A DNA stretch of 64,000 nucleotides, taken from assembly GCF_047675955.1 (NCBI RefSeq), contig NC_132910.1, positions 90,856,923 through 90,920,922 of the forward strand, written 5' to 3'. This DNA comes from Chlorocebus sabaeus. Lineage: Eukaryota > Chordata > Mammalia > Primates > Cercopithecidae. Both the position numbers and the translations under genes were made by a program. The notes beneath the pieces were generated by a model. The model did not search any database. It saw nothing but the letters and a program-made list of their open reading frames with translations, and had not been told where the DNA came from. The first letter of the stretch is position 1, and each line of letters opens with the position of its first letter. Shown one piece after another: positions 12,030 to 23,287 of this stretch.

Positions 12030-12570
12030 TGGAACTTGCTTTAAAGATATTTCAACAAGAGGAAAAACGAATAAACAAAATAAACATGTCTATCCCCTGC
12101 ACCCCCCAAAAAAAGACTTGACAATGTAACACGCAGTGCAATGGTTTGAATCCTAACCAACAATAAAAAGCATTTTTGATGCAATGTATTTATAGATGAA
12201 GCAATGACTATGAATTTTGATAAGAGTGATAATGGCACTGTGATTACCTAAGAAAATATCCATATTTTAGAATTGTATCTGTATACATAAATAAAAGAAG
12301 GGGTGAAGGGACCTGAAGTGAAAGAGTTGCTTTAAAGTATTTCAGAAAAGAGAAAGGAAGGAAAGAAAGAAGAGAGAGAGCGAGAGAGAGAGAAAGAGAA
12401 GAAAGAGAAGAAAGAGAAGAAAGAAAGAAAGAAAGAAAAAAGATTGATCAAGAAAGCGTGACAATATCTTGATAATTGAATTTGGGTGGCAGGTATAGTG
12501 GAGTTCACAGAAGCAGTCCCTCAACATTTCTTTTATTTAAATATTTTTCATAATACAATAAGAAAAAAGT
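12030..12570 (+). mobile_element. L1M-type LINE-1 3' end, 5' truncated
   Basis: The order 'gatgaagcaatgactatgaa', 'gtgataatggcactgtgatt', 'aagaaaatatccatatttta', 'aaggggtgaaggg', a purine-rich block, 'tgaatttgggtggcaggtat' and 'cataatacaataagaaaaa' follows the 3' UTR of an old L1 family, where a (GA)n or (TA)n block is also expected. No ORF2 is retained. Confidence 0.65.
12344..12443. repeat. 100-bp homopurine tract (GAAA/GA mixture)
   Basis: Only one pyrimidine (C at 12381) interrupts 100 purines on the + strand. Units are GA, GAAA and AGAAAGAGAA, and the block is partly mirror-symmetric. It sits inside the L1M tail and probably expanded from that element's own purine stretch. Confidence 0.95.
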
Positions 12571-12623
12571 CACTTACTCTTTCTGAGCCTTGGTGCCAAG
12601 TGCTTAGAATGAATGGTAACTAT

Positions 12624-12705
12624 TAGGTTGAGCCATATGAAACTGCCATTTTTGTAGATCAAAAACAGTTGAATATCACCATCTTTAAATGGTTGAACTC
12701 AACCC
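12624..12705. mobile_element. Possible short palindromic DNA element
   Basis: 'aggttgagccatatgaaact' at the left pairs loosely with '...gttgaactcaaccc' at the right. The interior is partly self-complementary ('gccatttttgtagatc' against 'caccatctttaaatgg'). This suggests a mariner-type MITE remnant, but identification is uncertain. Confidence 0.3.
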
Positions 12706-15556
12706 AAACCAAAGACCCTCAAAATGCCTTTCATCTCTGACATTCTGTCCATAATCTTAGACAGAGCTAAACTCTGCAAAAAGTTCAGCGTCCAAAGTTG
12801 TCAGGCAATACTCTGCAGGAATAGGTACCACACCTGCCCACCTTTGACAATGACTTCTATGGTAACTGTTTTGTCAAGTGCAAAAGAAAGACAAGGTCAT
12901 CACAAAGGCCATAGATGTTGCCAGCCCTGATCACTGGTCATGATGTGCTCTCCCCATGCAATTCACCTGGGAATCTCCCTCACGCGTGTGTCACATCATT
13001 CACAGTCTATGAGGTAAAACAGGTCAGGGCCAATTCCACAAAAACACTGCTTCCTCCTAGTGCAGAGGTAGAAACCCTCAGAGACTGACATTCTGCCAGT
13101 TTCTAAATTTAGTCCTACCCTTACCTCCAGAATTAAACAAAACAGCAAATACTTTTGGTATTGTACTTCAGAATAAGGAAAGTTGTCCAATTTAACAGGG
13201 ATGTGTAAACATTTCCTTTCTCATCCTGATGTCCTACCAGGCCCTTTCATGGCCTTTTCCCATTAAATTTTGTAATTTTAAATATCTTATCTAATAAGTT
13301 TATCTGTTTACCTGAACTGAGCAGATTAAATGCAGCTGAATTTCTTGGTCTGTAAGTGATTAGTGTCAGCAGTTAAAGCAGCCTAAACTTATGGGCAAGG
13401 TTTTCCGTTTCTATCCCGAGCTTGCTTCTCTGTTCCATGGTTAATAAGAGCATTCCAACCCTAGCCAGCCTCATTGTAACCTCTGGTCCTCTATGTTCAA
13501 GGCTTGGGTGAGAATATTGAAAAGCATGACTTTTATTGTTTGTAGGTGAGTACTGCCATTTTTTTGTGAAGTGCTACACATAATTAAGTGACTTCTAAAG
13601 CAAATCACTTTTACGAGTGATAACTGTTTCTATTTGTTTGGGATCAACTGTCCTTGAAGTGATTCTTACAAAGAAAAATATCCTGACACTATACATCAAA
13701 CTAATGCTATGAATTGGCTAATGATAAAGGTAGCTATTCTACTTTCAAGGTTGAAACGACTGAAGTCAAAACATAACTAGACAAATGCTCATTGCTAACG
13801 TGTGTACTGTGCATGTGTGTATTAAGGAAAAATAGATGGATACTTTAAACCCTGGGCAGTGGAAAGAAAACTCAAAAATCCAAAGAAGGCAGTTAACTAC
13901 ATTCTCTTTCTGTCCTCATAAGACAGTACATTATCAGATTCATGTAAGGAAAACTGAAATTGAAGCTTATAAATTAGAAATAGGATGAGACTAAGGCAAG
14001 AGAAGGGAAGGAAGACAGGAAAGAGATGCATTCTTATCTTTCCCTCCGGGTCAAAGTGATTCACATCTTCTGTTCTGTGGAAACTCAAGACTGGACTTTT
14101 GAATCAACCAATTCCCTACGACATCAAGTGAGAAGGGCAAGGCACAGCTGCAGGTGATTTCAATTCCAGTCCTTTACAATTTCAATTATGGAGGAGGGGC
14201 TCTCAGTGAACCCCGTGACTCCTATTTAAACAGAAGCAAATGCACTTTAGTATTTACCCTCAGAACAAGTCAGGGAAAGAGGAGAAAAAAAGGAATATGA
14301 GACAAAGTATTTACAATATCAGGAAAAAGCTTAAATCTTTGCATGAAACAAAACTATACTGTAAGGGATTGTATTTATTCTTCCACAACACTAAATAATA
14401 TATAAATATATTATTAAACTTATGACAAACTGTATTTTCATTTCAGTAAAAAGCAGAATCAGGCTGTTGTTTTCAGACCTTAACAACTCATACTTTAAAA
14501 AATATGTTATGTGCATCACCCAAAGTGAATATTCTTAAATGTTCCCTGGTAAATGTTGATGAGTGCAGTGATTTAGGAGTGGTTGGAACAGGAAGAAGGC
14601 CATTTCTATGTCTAGATTGTTTAATGATTACCTGTCCTATCTTCCTTAAGGAGGCAGAGAGTGTTGCACAGAAGTCTACTTGTGTGGTCTCAGCAAAGGC
14701 AAATTTATAAAGATTTTGCCTTTCCAGGACATAAATTCCCGTGTATAGGGGCTGTCTCAAATACCTGTGCACTTAGTAATTGACTGGATGATGAGAATAA
14801 ATGAAGATGAAAAAGAGAAATTCATCACTTACTGAAAAGTATAAAGTTTCTGTTTTAAAAGTTTTACAGAGCAGAGACAGATTTTTCAAAAGAGACGGAG
14901 AACAGAAAGAGCTGCACCTCTTCAGCTGCTGCTCAGACGTTAGCCACGAAGGAGGTCTCCGTCACTGGAAGATTGTACACGCAAGACAAAACAATCAGAA
15001 AGGCCTCCGATTTGTTTTCATTTGAAAACTCAAAGTCAGCTTTAATTTCTGGAAGAAATGAGAGATAATGACTCAAAATATGGCAGACTAGCTTTACAAA
15101 CAGCCATTTGCCCAAAATGAATAATAATTTTAGATGATGAGTTGTAAACAACACTGATTTCATTTATTTTGCAACCAGTAATCCTGTTGAGGAGAGACAA
15201 GGCTGGCAAATTGTTTGAGCTATCCGTGATGTTTCTGGCCCTTATCTGCAAAGTTGGAGGAAATCCTGGCAGAAAGAACATAAAATGACAAGTGGATGCT
15301 GAGAATGAGCTCTATGCAGGTAGGGAGATGTGTTAGGGATCTGGCCTGGTGCATGCTAGGCTTCAGATGTCTGGATTGGACTGACAGATCCAGTTGGAAT
15401 CTGCTTACTTCTTAGAAATAACCAGGCTTCTAAGGGTAGCTAGGAGTTCCCTATGGGATGTACCAGTTTCAATGGCAAAAGCCACTTTTAGCACAGGGCT
15501 GTGACCATCTTAAGATCTCCTCTTGAGAGGACACTGAGTTGCCTGACATGGCCCCC
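12706..15556. other. Unique non-coding sequence (about 2.9 kb)
   Basis: No repeat family or gene is recognised. Overlapping frames of 60-94 codons occur on both strands. The stretch 14100-14290, with preserved 'caggtgatttcaattcc' and an AT-rich 'ctatttaaacag', is of ordinary composition and no function can be assigned. Confidence 0.5.
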
Positions 15557-15727
15557 AAAAGGGCTGCCAGTTAAAATATAGAACACCCAGTTAGATTTGA
15601 ATTTCACATGAACAACTTACACTAACACACACATATACTAAAGAATTATTTGTTGGTCATCTGAAATTCAAATTTAACCGGGTTTCCTTTTTCTGTTTGT
15701 TTGTTTTCTAAAACTGGCAACCCTTTT
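15557..15727. mobile_element. Palindromic (MITE-like) ancient element
   Basis: The left arm ('gctgccag...cccagttagatttgaatttc', about 15562-15606) and right arm ('gaaattcaaatttaaccggg...actggcaacc', about 15663-15722) are inverted repeats of each other, with A/T-rich sequence between. This foldback structure matches a common fossil mammalian element I cannot name with certainty. A (GTTT)n-like patch is inserted in the right arm. Confidence 0.65.
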
Positions 15728-15972
15728 CCTAAGACAAGGAAACTTCCCACGGGGCAGGATTCAGTTGCACCACCACTGAGGGGAGGGATGAAGCCTGCAG
15801 GCAGGAGGGGAGGGGAAGGGAGGAGCATAAAACATGGGCTGACAAACAGTGGACTTTTTCCATCAAAAGGAAAGCCATAATGTATATCCTAGCGAAGATG
15901 GCAAACCCAAGAAGAGATTTCAGATTTGGGTCAGCATTGAAGGGAGACCTAAATTGACAAGAGCAGGAATAG
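15728..15972. other. Unique, purine-rich patch
   Basis: It includes a G-rich run at 15779-15826 (repeated 'gggagg' and 'gaggggaggggaaggg'). No gene is recognised. Confidence 0.5.
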
Positions 15973-16040
15973 GGTGTGTGTGTGTGAGTGCACGCACGTG
16001 TGTGTGCATGTGGGCACATGTGTCTGTTCATGTTTGTGTC
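15973..16040. repeat. Imperfect (GT)n microsatellite
   Basis: A GT-rich run is interrupted by 'cacgcacg' and 'gcatgtgggcac', giving alternating purine-pyrimidine sequence over about 60 bp. Confidence 0.85.
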
Positions 16041-17009
16041 TTTGGAACTTCCGGGCAGCAGTAGTGCTTAAGATCAGCAGCAGACAGAATGACTAAGGTG
16101 GGAAAGTTGTTAAATGAGAAGAACAGGTGAGAAACAGGAGTACAGTCTTGTGAAGTTAATTCCTAAGTACAAGGCAGGCTGCTGTATAGGTCTAGGCTCC
16201 CCATGGGTGCCTGAGCTCCCCAGATGCCCAAGAGACCTGAGCAGAAAGGAGCCAGATGGACAGACAGACTGCCTACTTCAGAATGCGACTGCGCATATGA
16301 TTCAGAGGGGTTGTAATTATTTCTCAATACCAAGGGTTCTCTTTGGCTATAGGGTTTCGACCCTTCGGCTCTGATCTGCAACAGACTACTTCTAAATCCC
16401 GGAGTCTAGTGAGGGGGAGAACTCTAACTCTCCAGCTCCACTGGGATCCAGTTGCTTACTGAATGGGGTAGACAGAGAGCAGGCGGAATAGCCTGGAGAT
16501 ATCCTATAACTGGGGACATCTGGGATGGCGCTGGTTGGTTCTTAAGTTGGCTAGAACTGCCTCCCGGAAGATTATATACATCTTCCAATGTGCACCTCTC
16601 CCCGGAGTGTCTGGCTGCAGCAGGGTTAGGATCTATTACTGTGTTCCTTTCTCTCTTTCCTTGGCTTCCTACGCCTCCTATCCAGTTGCATCTGTTCAAT
16701 GTTTTCCCATGAGCTTGCTGCCATCACCTTAACCTTTGGCTTACTGCTTTTCCCCTTGTTCACTCAATCTCTGAATTCTTCTCTATATTTTCCTCTATCC
16801 TAAATATTGGAATAATAAAATCACAAAGGTAACAAACAATCCCTATTTCTTAAAAAAACACAAATCAAAACGAGTACAATTGTTTGTTGTAGGAGCAGGC
16901 TTTCCTGAGTGCCCCTGCAGCGGCACAACCTTCCTGGCCAGGCTGCCTTGCAGCCTGTGAGAGATGGATGGATGGTAGAGCAGGGTCAAGTCCGGGCCGT
17001 GCTGACAGT
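16041..17009. other. Unique non-coding sequence
   Basis: Overlapping short frames occur on both strands at 16114-16732. No element or exon is supported. Confidence 0.5.
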
Positions 17010-17191
17010 TAAGCGTGGGCCTCCAGCCAGTTAACCTCCATTCCTTCATTTTAAAAATGAAGATAACCATGCCTTCTTAACAGGACTGTTGAGAGCATTA
17101 AATAAGATGTGTATTTACACATTAAATATAATATATTTAAAGTGCTTTGGAAACTGAGCAGCATGTTCCAAATGTAAGAGGTATTATTACC
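17010..17191 (+). mobile_element. MIR SINE
   Basis: 'ccagttaacctccattcctt', 'cattttaaaaatgaagataa', 'ggactgttgagagcattaaa' and 'aaagtgctttggaaactgag' are in MIR order, followed by 'gtattattac' as expected at the LINE2-like end. Confidence 0.85.
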
Positions 17192-17396
17192 TAAAAGACA
17201 AAAATATCTTATACCTAATTTTACTCTATAGCAAACAGTGTTAAGTGATTATATATTATGGTGCTGAGAAATGATATAACTATTTCTCTTTATAAGCATT
17301 ACCCTCTCCAATATCTGGATTTGTGGCTCTTCCAAGATGTTTAATAACAGGAACTGGTGAACCCTCCATGAGGTTTTTGGGCCAATTTAAAATGCA

Positions 17397-17545
17397 GTGG
17401 CTGGGCACAGTGGCTCACACATGTAGTCCTATGAGACGGGAGACTCGCTTGAGCCTGAGAGGCAGAGGCTGCAGTGAGCCAAGATCATGCCACTGCACGC
17501 CAGTCTGGGCAACAGCGTGAGACCCTGTCTCCAAAATAAATAAAT
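17397..17545 (+). mobile_element. Alu monomer (free left monomer-like) with AAAT tail
   Basis: A single monomer of about 140 bp runs from 'tggctgggcacagtggctca' through 'gcttgagcctgagaggcaga' and 'aggctgcagtgagccaagat' to 'gagaccctgtctcc'. The 5' part lacks the usual 'gcactttgggaggc' segment, so it is either a FLAM-type monomer or an internally deleted Alu. The tail is (AAAT)n. Confidence 0.85.
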
Positions 17546-17590
17546 AAATAAATAATATATATATACACACACACACACATATATAATAAA
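17536..17590. repeat. Compound microsatellite (AAAT)n(AT)n(AC)n
   Basis: It grew from the tail of the preceding Alu monomer: AAAT units, then 'atatatatata', then 'cacacacacacaca', then 'tatata'. Confidence 0.9.
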
Positions 17591-17999
17591 ATGAAATGCA
17601 GTGCTGCTGGATAGAAGATTTAAAATAATTTTTTAAAAATCATAGTTTATCATAAACCTTCAAATGTTACAGATTACCATTTTTGGAAAAAAAGATTTTT
17701 ATACAGCACAACAAAACAAAAACAGAACCCCTATTATGAAGTTCTAAGAGTTGCATGTTCTTTCTCTTGGTCATAGGATCATAGAGAACTTCTGTCAGCA
17801 GGTGTTTGGGAGATGTGTAAGTTAATGACCATGTTTGCTAGGAAAACAGGGGAGACGGCTAATTAGCACAGGGAGCCTGGCTCTGGTGAAGGATGAGATG
17901 TCTGGTGTACACAGGGTGGCAGCTGAAAGTTACTAATGCTGCCACATACCCACCCTGTGCTTCTGTTACCCCAATTCTCCCAGACGCATCATGAAAATA
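17591..17999. other. Unique non-coding sequence
   Basis: Nothing recognised. Confidence 0.5.
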
Positions 18000-18225
18000 A
18001 TAACACCACACAGCGCTTTACAGTTTATAAAGTGACTGGCTATGTATGCACTACACACATCACCTCATTATATCCTCTTTTAAAGCCTGTGAGATCAGTT
18101 TTACTCCTGCAACTGAATTTCACAGAAGAGGAAACTGAGGTCAGAGTTGAAGATCTTGCCCAAGGTCACACAACTGTTGAGTCCAGAGCTAAATCTCAAT
18201 GTGGGGTCTTGGTTCCAAATTCCAC
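18000..18225 (-). mobile_element. MIR SINE, near full length
   Basis: Minus-strand MIR features read on + as 'agcgctttacagtttataaa', 'cacctcattatatcctcttt', 'agaagaggaaactgaggtca', 'ttgcccaaggtcacacaact' and 'ccagagctaaatctcaatgt'. The tRNA-like and core sections are both present. Confidence 0.9.
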
Positions 18226-18567
18226 ACTAGTTCAATACATCCAGCTCACACCATGCAGGCACACTGGGGATGCAGGGATCTGATATGATCTTCACATGTA
18301 GTGTGCAGAGAGGTATTACAGAAAAAGCTGGGGATCAGCAGACCCAACTTCCTGCCTTGGCTCTGCCCCTGAAGAGCTGTGTGCCCAAAGGTGTGTCTCC
18401 TCAGCACTTTGGACCTCAGTCTTCTCATCTGATGAGTGAGAAGGTTGCAGTAGTTCAGTCATTTTCAGTTCTTTTTAGGGTCTTAAATAGTTGGCAACCA
18501 CTTGAAACTCAGCTATAGACTCTTCCTTCAGAAAAATGCACATGTGATATACACATACACAAGTGAT
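18226..18567. other. Unique non-coding sequence
   Basis: Nothing recognised. Short antisense-overlapping frames only. Confidence 0.45.
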
Positions 18568-18582
18568 CTCACTAAGGATTTT

Positions 18583-18880
18583 TTTTTTTTTTTTTTTTGA
18601 GACAGAGTTTTGCTCTCATCACCCAGGCTGGAGTGCAATGGTGTGATCTTGACTCACTGCAACCTCCGCCTCCCAGGTTCAAGTGATTCTCCTGCCTCAG
18701 CCTCCAGAGTAGCTGGGATTACAGGTACCTGCCACCACGTCTGGCTAATTTTTGTATTTTCAATAGAGACGGGGTTTCACCATGTTGGCCAGGCTGGTCT
18801 CAAACTCCTGACCTCAAATGATCCACCCACTTTGGCCTCCCAAAGTGCTGGGATTACAGGTGTGAGCCACTGTGCCAAGC
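18583..18880 (-). mobile_element. AluS-type SINE, full length, with target duplication
   Basis: Poly-T at about 18579-18598 marks the A tail of a minus-strand Alu, which runs to 'ccactgtgccaagc'. The direct repeat 'ctcactaaggatttt' at 18568-18582 and its near copy at 18881-18895 are the target duplication. A 92-codon + frame across it is an Alu artefact. Confidence 0.95.
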
Positions 18881-18895
18881 CTCACTAAGAATTTT

Positions 18896-19212
18896 AATAC
18901 ATTCATGGATCCCAGTAAGAACTAGATGCCTTGGGCTAGTTGGCTTTTAAGGTCTGCTTATACTCTAAAATTCTATCATACATCCTCTTTCTACAAGCAT
19001 ATTAATTTATATCTGCTTATAGTCTCATATATATGTGTACACTTAAGTAGTAGGACACTATTCACATTTGTAATGGAAAAATGTATGTTTTGGGAAATCT
19101 AAAGAAAAGTTTTACTGGGCTAAGGTCTGAAGTGTGGCTTTAAAAGTAGAGGATAGTGTGTCTAGAACAGTCCTGTTTAGTAGTGACAAATAGCAATTTA
19201 TTTAAAAATGAT
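18896..19212. other. AT-rich unique sequence between two Alus
   Basis: Nothing recognised. Confidence 0.5.
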
Positions 19213-19530
19213 GCTGGGCATGATATCTCACGCCTGTAATCCCAGCACCTTGGGAGGCTGAGACAAGCAGATCACCTGAGGTCAGAAGTTCAAGACTAGC
19301 CTGGCCAACATGGCGAAATCCCATCTCTACTAAAAATATAAAAATTAGCCAGGTTTGGTGGCAGGGGCCTGTAATCCCAGCTACTCAGGAGGCTGAGGCA
19401 GGAGAATTGCTTGATTTATAACCGGAAGGCAGAAGTTGCGGTGAGCCGAGATATAGTCATTGCACTCCAGCCTGGGCAACAAGAGCGAAACTCCATCTCA
19501 AAACAACTACAACAATAACAACAACAAAAA
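19213..19530 (+). mobile_element. AluS-type SINE, full length
   Basis: It starts 'gctgggcatgatatctcacg', both monomers are present, and the tail is (CAA)n-rich. Diverged bases such as 'tgatttataaccggaaggca' replace the usual right-monomer segment. It lies in opposite orientation to the Alu about 330 bp upstream. Confidence 0.93.
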
Positions 19531-19874
19531 GAATTTATTATAGGTATAAATTTCATTTATCTCCTGTTTGTGCAATGACTAAAAATGGTATATTATTAGG
19601 AATAGTCACTGATGGTGACACAGAAATAGAACTTGGACATTTCTTGTCTGAGAAATAATACTTTAAAATGGGTTAATTTAATCCATTTTCAGATTAAAGT
19701 TTTCAGATAGAAATTATTTAATTACTAATGACTTCTAGCTTGTCAGGTTTTGCTGGGTTTTCTCATAGTCTAACCCCAATTTAGCTAATCAAGACCCTCT
19801 TTTTAAAAATGCCACTTTGCAATGATTTCAGAAACAGAAATAATTAAACACTTGAATTACCCGAGAATAACCTT
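19531..19874. other. AT-rich unique sequence
   Basis: Nothing recognised. Confidence 0.45.
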
Positions 19875-21350
19875 AATAGGAAATGAACAGAAACTACATG
19901 AAGAAAATTAGAGAATCTTTAAAAAAGACTTCAGTGAATGGAGATATATTTCTTATTCTTGAATGAAGAGACTGCGTATTGTGAAGAAGTCAACTCTTCC
20001 CAGACCATTCTATAGATTTAATATAATTCAAATTAGCATTCCAGAGGGATTCATTTAGGAATTTAATAAAATTTTTTATAGTTATTCTGGAAAAATAAAC
20101 TGGGAGGAGAAGCTAAGAAAGCTAAAGAAGGCAATATGAGATGTTAGAACCTACTGTAAAACCACAATTAATGAAATACTATGCGAGTGGTGGGAAAACC
20201 AATAGGTCAATGCAAGAGAATGACGGTTCAGAAGGAGATCTTAAGAATTCATTATCTGTTAAAAATATGGAGAAAGGAAGGATTATGAAATAAACAGACA
20301 AGAATAAGGGGGATATCTGAAGTAAGATCTGCACCTCGCAACTATAACAAAATACATTTCTGAAGAGCATATAACTAAATGTAAAAAATGAACTCCAAAA
20401 ACATTTTTAAAAGTCAGTATTTCATGATTTTGCTATAAAGTCTTTCTAAGTATAAAATAATTAGAAGTTACAAGGGAAGAGGTTAATAGTTTTCATTATA
20501 TATAGTTTTAAACTGCACATAAAAACCCTTAAAAATTAAGAAGCAGATTAAAAGTTATGACAAAATATTAGCATAAATGCAAATTTATAATATGTAAGGT
20601 TTTTAGAAAAAGAAATGTGTATCCTATTTTTGCAAAATGGGCAACAGGCATGAATAGAAGACAGTTTATGAATGAAAAATATAATTTAGCCAATAATTCT
20701 TAACAGATGTTCAGTCTCACTAATGATCATACAAATGCAAATTAAAAGAACAAAATATATTTTTTCACTATTATATTGCAAAAAAAAAATAAAATAACAA
20801 TTCCTAAAGCTGGAAAAGATGTGGTAAGAGAGCTCATTCAGTAGGTAAGTATAAATTGATAAGATCTTTCTGGAAACCAATTACACAACACACGTTAAGA
20901 TCCTAGTTCATAACTTCCAAACCAGCAATTGCTCTTTTAAGAACCTACACTATGAAAACAATCAGAAACTCCACTGAAGATAGGTTTAAAAGGATGTTCG
21001 TAACAACAAAAGGTAAACAACTAAAATGTTCAACAATAGTTGACAGATTAAATTTTAAATAATTTATGGGAAAAAATTATGCAGGCATTAAAAGTCAAGT
21101 TTTATAAAGAATGTTAAATGACCAAAAACCTCAATAATATAAGTGAAAAAAAGTAGGACACAAAACCAAATGCTTTTGGATTTAATGCTATCTAAATCAA
21201 GACATTATATTTGTCTCATATGCATAGAAAATAACTAGTATGCATCACTTCCAAATGATACAGAGATCACCTTGAATGGCAGGATTATGTATGATTTTAA
21301 AAACACATCAGGTGCATATTTCTTTAAATTTCTAATAAACAGACTTTTCA
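19875..21350 (+). pseudogene. L1M LINE-1 relic: decayed ORF2 C-terminus and 3' UTR
   Basis: Order of recognisable L1 phrases: 'attctatagatttaatataa' (about 20010-20029, L1 'tctatagattcaacgcaatc'), 'attctggaaaaataaactg', 'aaatactatgcgagtggtgg', 'tagtcaatgcaa'-like sequence, 'ttgcaaaatgggcaacaggc', 'gatcatacaaatgcaaatta', 'aagctggaaaagatgtggta', 'gatctttctggaaaccaatt' and 'aaatgttcaacaatagttga'. All frames are broken by stops and indels, so the reverse transcriptase region is dead. The end lies near 21350. Confidence 0.8.
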
Positions 21351-21440
21351 GGCTTATGTAAAAAGGAATTTGTTAAAATTCACCACAGTAATTTAAAGAG
21401 ACAATATACGTTCAGTGGCAAACTAAATTAGCTGTGTCAT

Positions 21441-21618
21441 TACCTGGCTTCTATTCCGGTTTCTGCCACTTGTTGGCTCTATGACCCTAAATAAGCCGTT
21501 TATCATTCTCTAAACTTTGGTTTCTTCAGCTTAAAAATAACAACTGACAACACTTGCCATTCGGAAAGCTGCTTTGCAAACTGTAAAGTATCATATGCAT
21601 ATACGCTATTATTACTTG
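21441..21618 (+). mobile_element. MIR SINE
   Basis: 'ggctctatgaccctaaataa', 'ctctaaactttggtttcttc', 'agcttaaaaataacaactga' and 'gcaaactgtaaagtatcata', then 'ctattattacttg', follow the MIR order. Confidence 0.8.
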
Positions 21619-22100
21619 TTTTTTTGTCTGAGTTTAAAACTCCAACCTAAGTGGACCTTATAGATGAAAGCAAAAATCCACTAACCCGTATCTGAAAGCC
21701 TCAATTCGGAATTATCTTAAACCCTGCACTTGTTTAGCCATATGCAGGAGCCATCTTTGGTTCAGTACACCTACACATGCTGGCCTGTAACAACTGGCTT
21801 GGCAGCCAAAAGAGGAATGATAAATTACATCCAGCGCTATGGGTGGGGCAGATGGGAGAAAGATCCAACCAAGGATGGCCTGAGCTCAGACTCCATGGGA
21901 TACCTGAAGGGAGCATACACATACCCTAAAACACTCCGTGCCTCAGTGGGAGAAGAGCCTTGTGGTGGAAAGCACACTGCTTTTACACCTGAGTTACACT
22001 GTGAGGAACACAGTTCTTTGCCAACCCTAGTTTGCTCTCCTTTTGAAGTTAAATCATTGGTTTCAAATAAATTGGGAAAGAAATAAAGAAGGTTGACTTT
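21619..22100. other. Unique non-coding sequence
   Basis: A + frame of 118 codons at 21730-22086 opens at TTG, not ATG, and matches no family I know. A 62-codon minus frame overlaps it. Treated as non-coding. Confidence 0.5.
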
Positions 22101-22190
22101 ATTATTAGCTTGACAAAGCTAATAGCCCATACACGATACACTCCAATTATTAGCTTGACAAAGCATATAGCCCATACATGATACACTCCA
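22101..22190 (+). repeat. 45-bp tandem duplication, two copies
   Basis: The block 'attattagcttgacaaagc...' at 22101-22145 is repeated at 22146-22190 with about three differences ('taatag' against 'atatag', 'cacgat' against 'catgat'). The period is a multiple of three, so a minus-strand frame contains a repeated 15-residue segment. Confidence 0.93.
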
Positions 22191-22513
22191 AATTGGATAT
22201 ATTTTCTTATCAAACAAAACAAAATGACAGTGCATTTTAGCTTAGCAAGTTGCATGTTCAACGGCAGCACTGATTCATAGCCAGGGCTGTTCAATAATCA
22301 GGATTGAAGAGTGGAGTGAGGAAAGGTACACTCCTCCATTCATATTTGGCTCTTCCTTTCCTTCACTTTCTCTTCTCTATCCACAGGCACAGTGCTGAGA
22401 ACAGCTATAACTTGCAGTGTGTGGAGAGGGACCAGGCATTCATCTGTCAGAGAAGCTATCCAATTTTTCTGACTTTTCCAGCTATTTTCATAACACAACA
22501 GTGAGCTCAACTT
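22191..22513. other. Unique non-coding sequence
   Basis: Nothing recognised. Confidence 0.5.
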
Positions 22514-22573
22514 ATCCATCATTCATTCATCCATCTATCCATTCATGTATTCATTCATCCATCCATTCATTCT
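22514..22573. repeat. (ATTC/ATCC)n tetranucleotide microsatellite
   Basis: Tandem 'attc', 'atcc' and 'tatc' units extend over about 60 bp. Confidence 0.93.
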
Positions 22574-23183
22574 TCAAACAGCTGTGTGTGCCTGGGGGAG
22601 CCCCCACCAACATCACTGGTGGCCTCAATATTTTCAATGAACACACATCAGCCTAAAAGTGAAGGGTGTATATCACCGGCCTGTGGCCAACCGCTGCAGG
22701 CACCATACCACTTCTAAGCCCTGTTATTTGATTATCATCAGCTTTATTGGCCACAGAGGGGAAGGGATATTATAGCTTTGTGGCTTTTCAGAGTTCGGTC
22801 CTTAGTGAACTGCCAAGCCTCAGCAGCAACTCCCAGATCACAGGATGGGGGATTTTTATGACCACATCTCAGTTCTCACCAGAAAAGGCAAAAAGGAGGA
22901 AGCAGGTGACACATTATAGGATACACAGCAATGGATAAGCCTAACAAAGCCAGTCACTGCCATTCCCCCTCTTACCTTTGTGTTCTCTTCCTCCCACGTT
23001 TCCTGTCAATTCTCCCAATATGCCCTCCCAAACTGTACTCAGAACAATTTACATGGCCTCAATCTCAAAGAGAAGGAAACATAAGCTGTTTATGATATTC
23101 CGCATTATGCTTTTGAAAAATATAAATGGCTCACTGAGCTTACCCCAGTGTGAGCAACTCCTCTCAGCGATCCCTGAGATGAG
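22574..23183. other. Unique non-coding sequence
   Basis: Nothing recognised. Short frames without homology. Confidence 0.5.
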
Positions 23184-23287
23184 GGGTGTGCGTGTGCGTG
23201 TGTGTACACGTGTGTGAGACCAGCTAGTGGCAGTGGCACAGGGTGTGTATGCGAGTGTGCATGTGTGTGTGTTTATGAGAGAGAGAA
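23184..23287. repeat. Imperfect (GT)n double tract
   Basis: Two GT/GC-rich alternating tracts (23184-23217 and 23240-23287) are separated by a unique 22-bp spacer. The second ends in (GA)n. Overlapping + frames exploit the low complexity. Confidence 0.85.

Noticed and set aside
21730..22086. 118-codon + frame
   Set aside because: Starts at TTG, has no recognisable domain, and is overlapped by an antisense frame. No splice context was found.
22514..22573. Possible CRISPR-like or spaced repeat array
   Set aside because: Pure tetranucleotide microsatellite without spacers; the organism is a primate.
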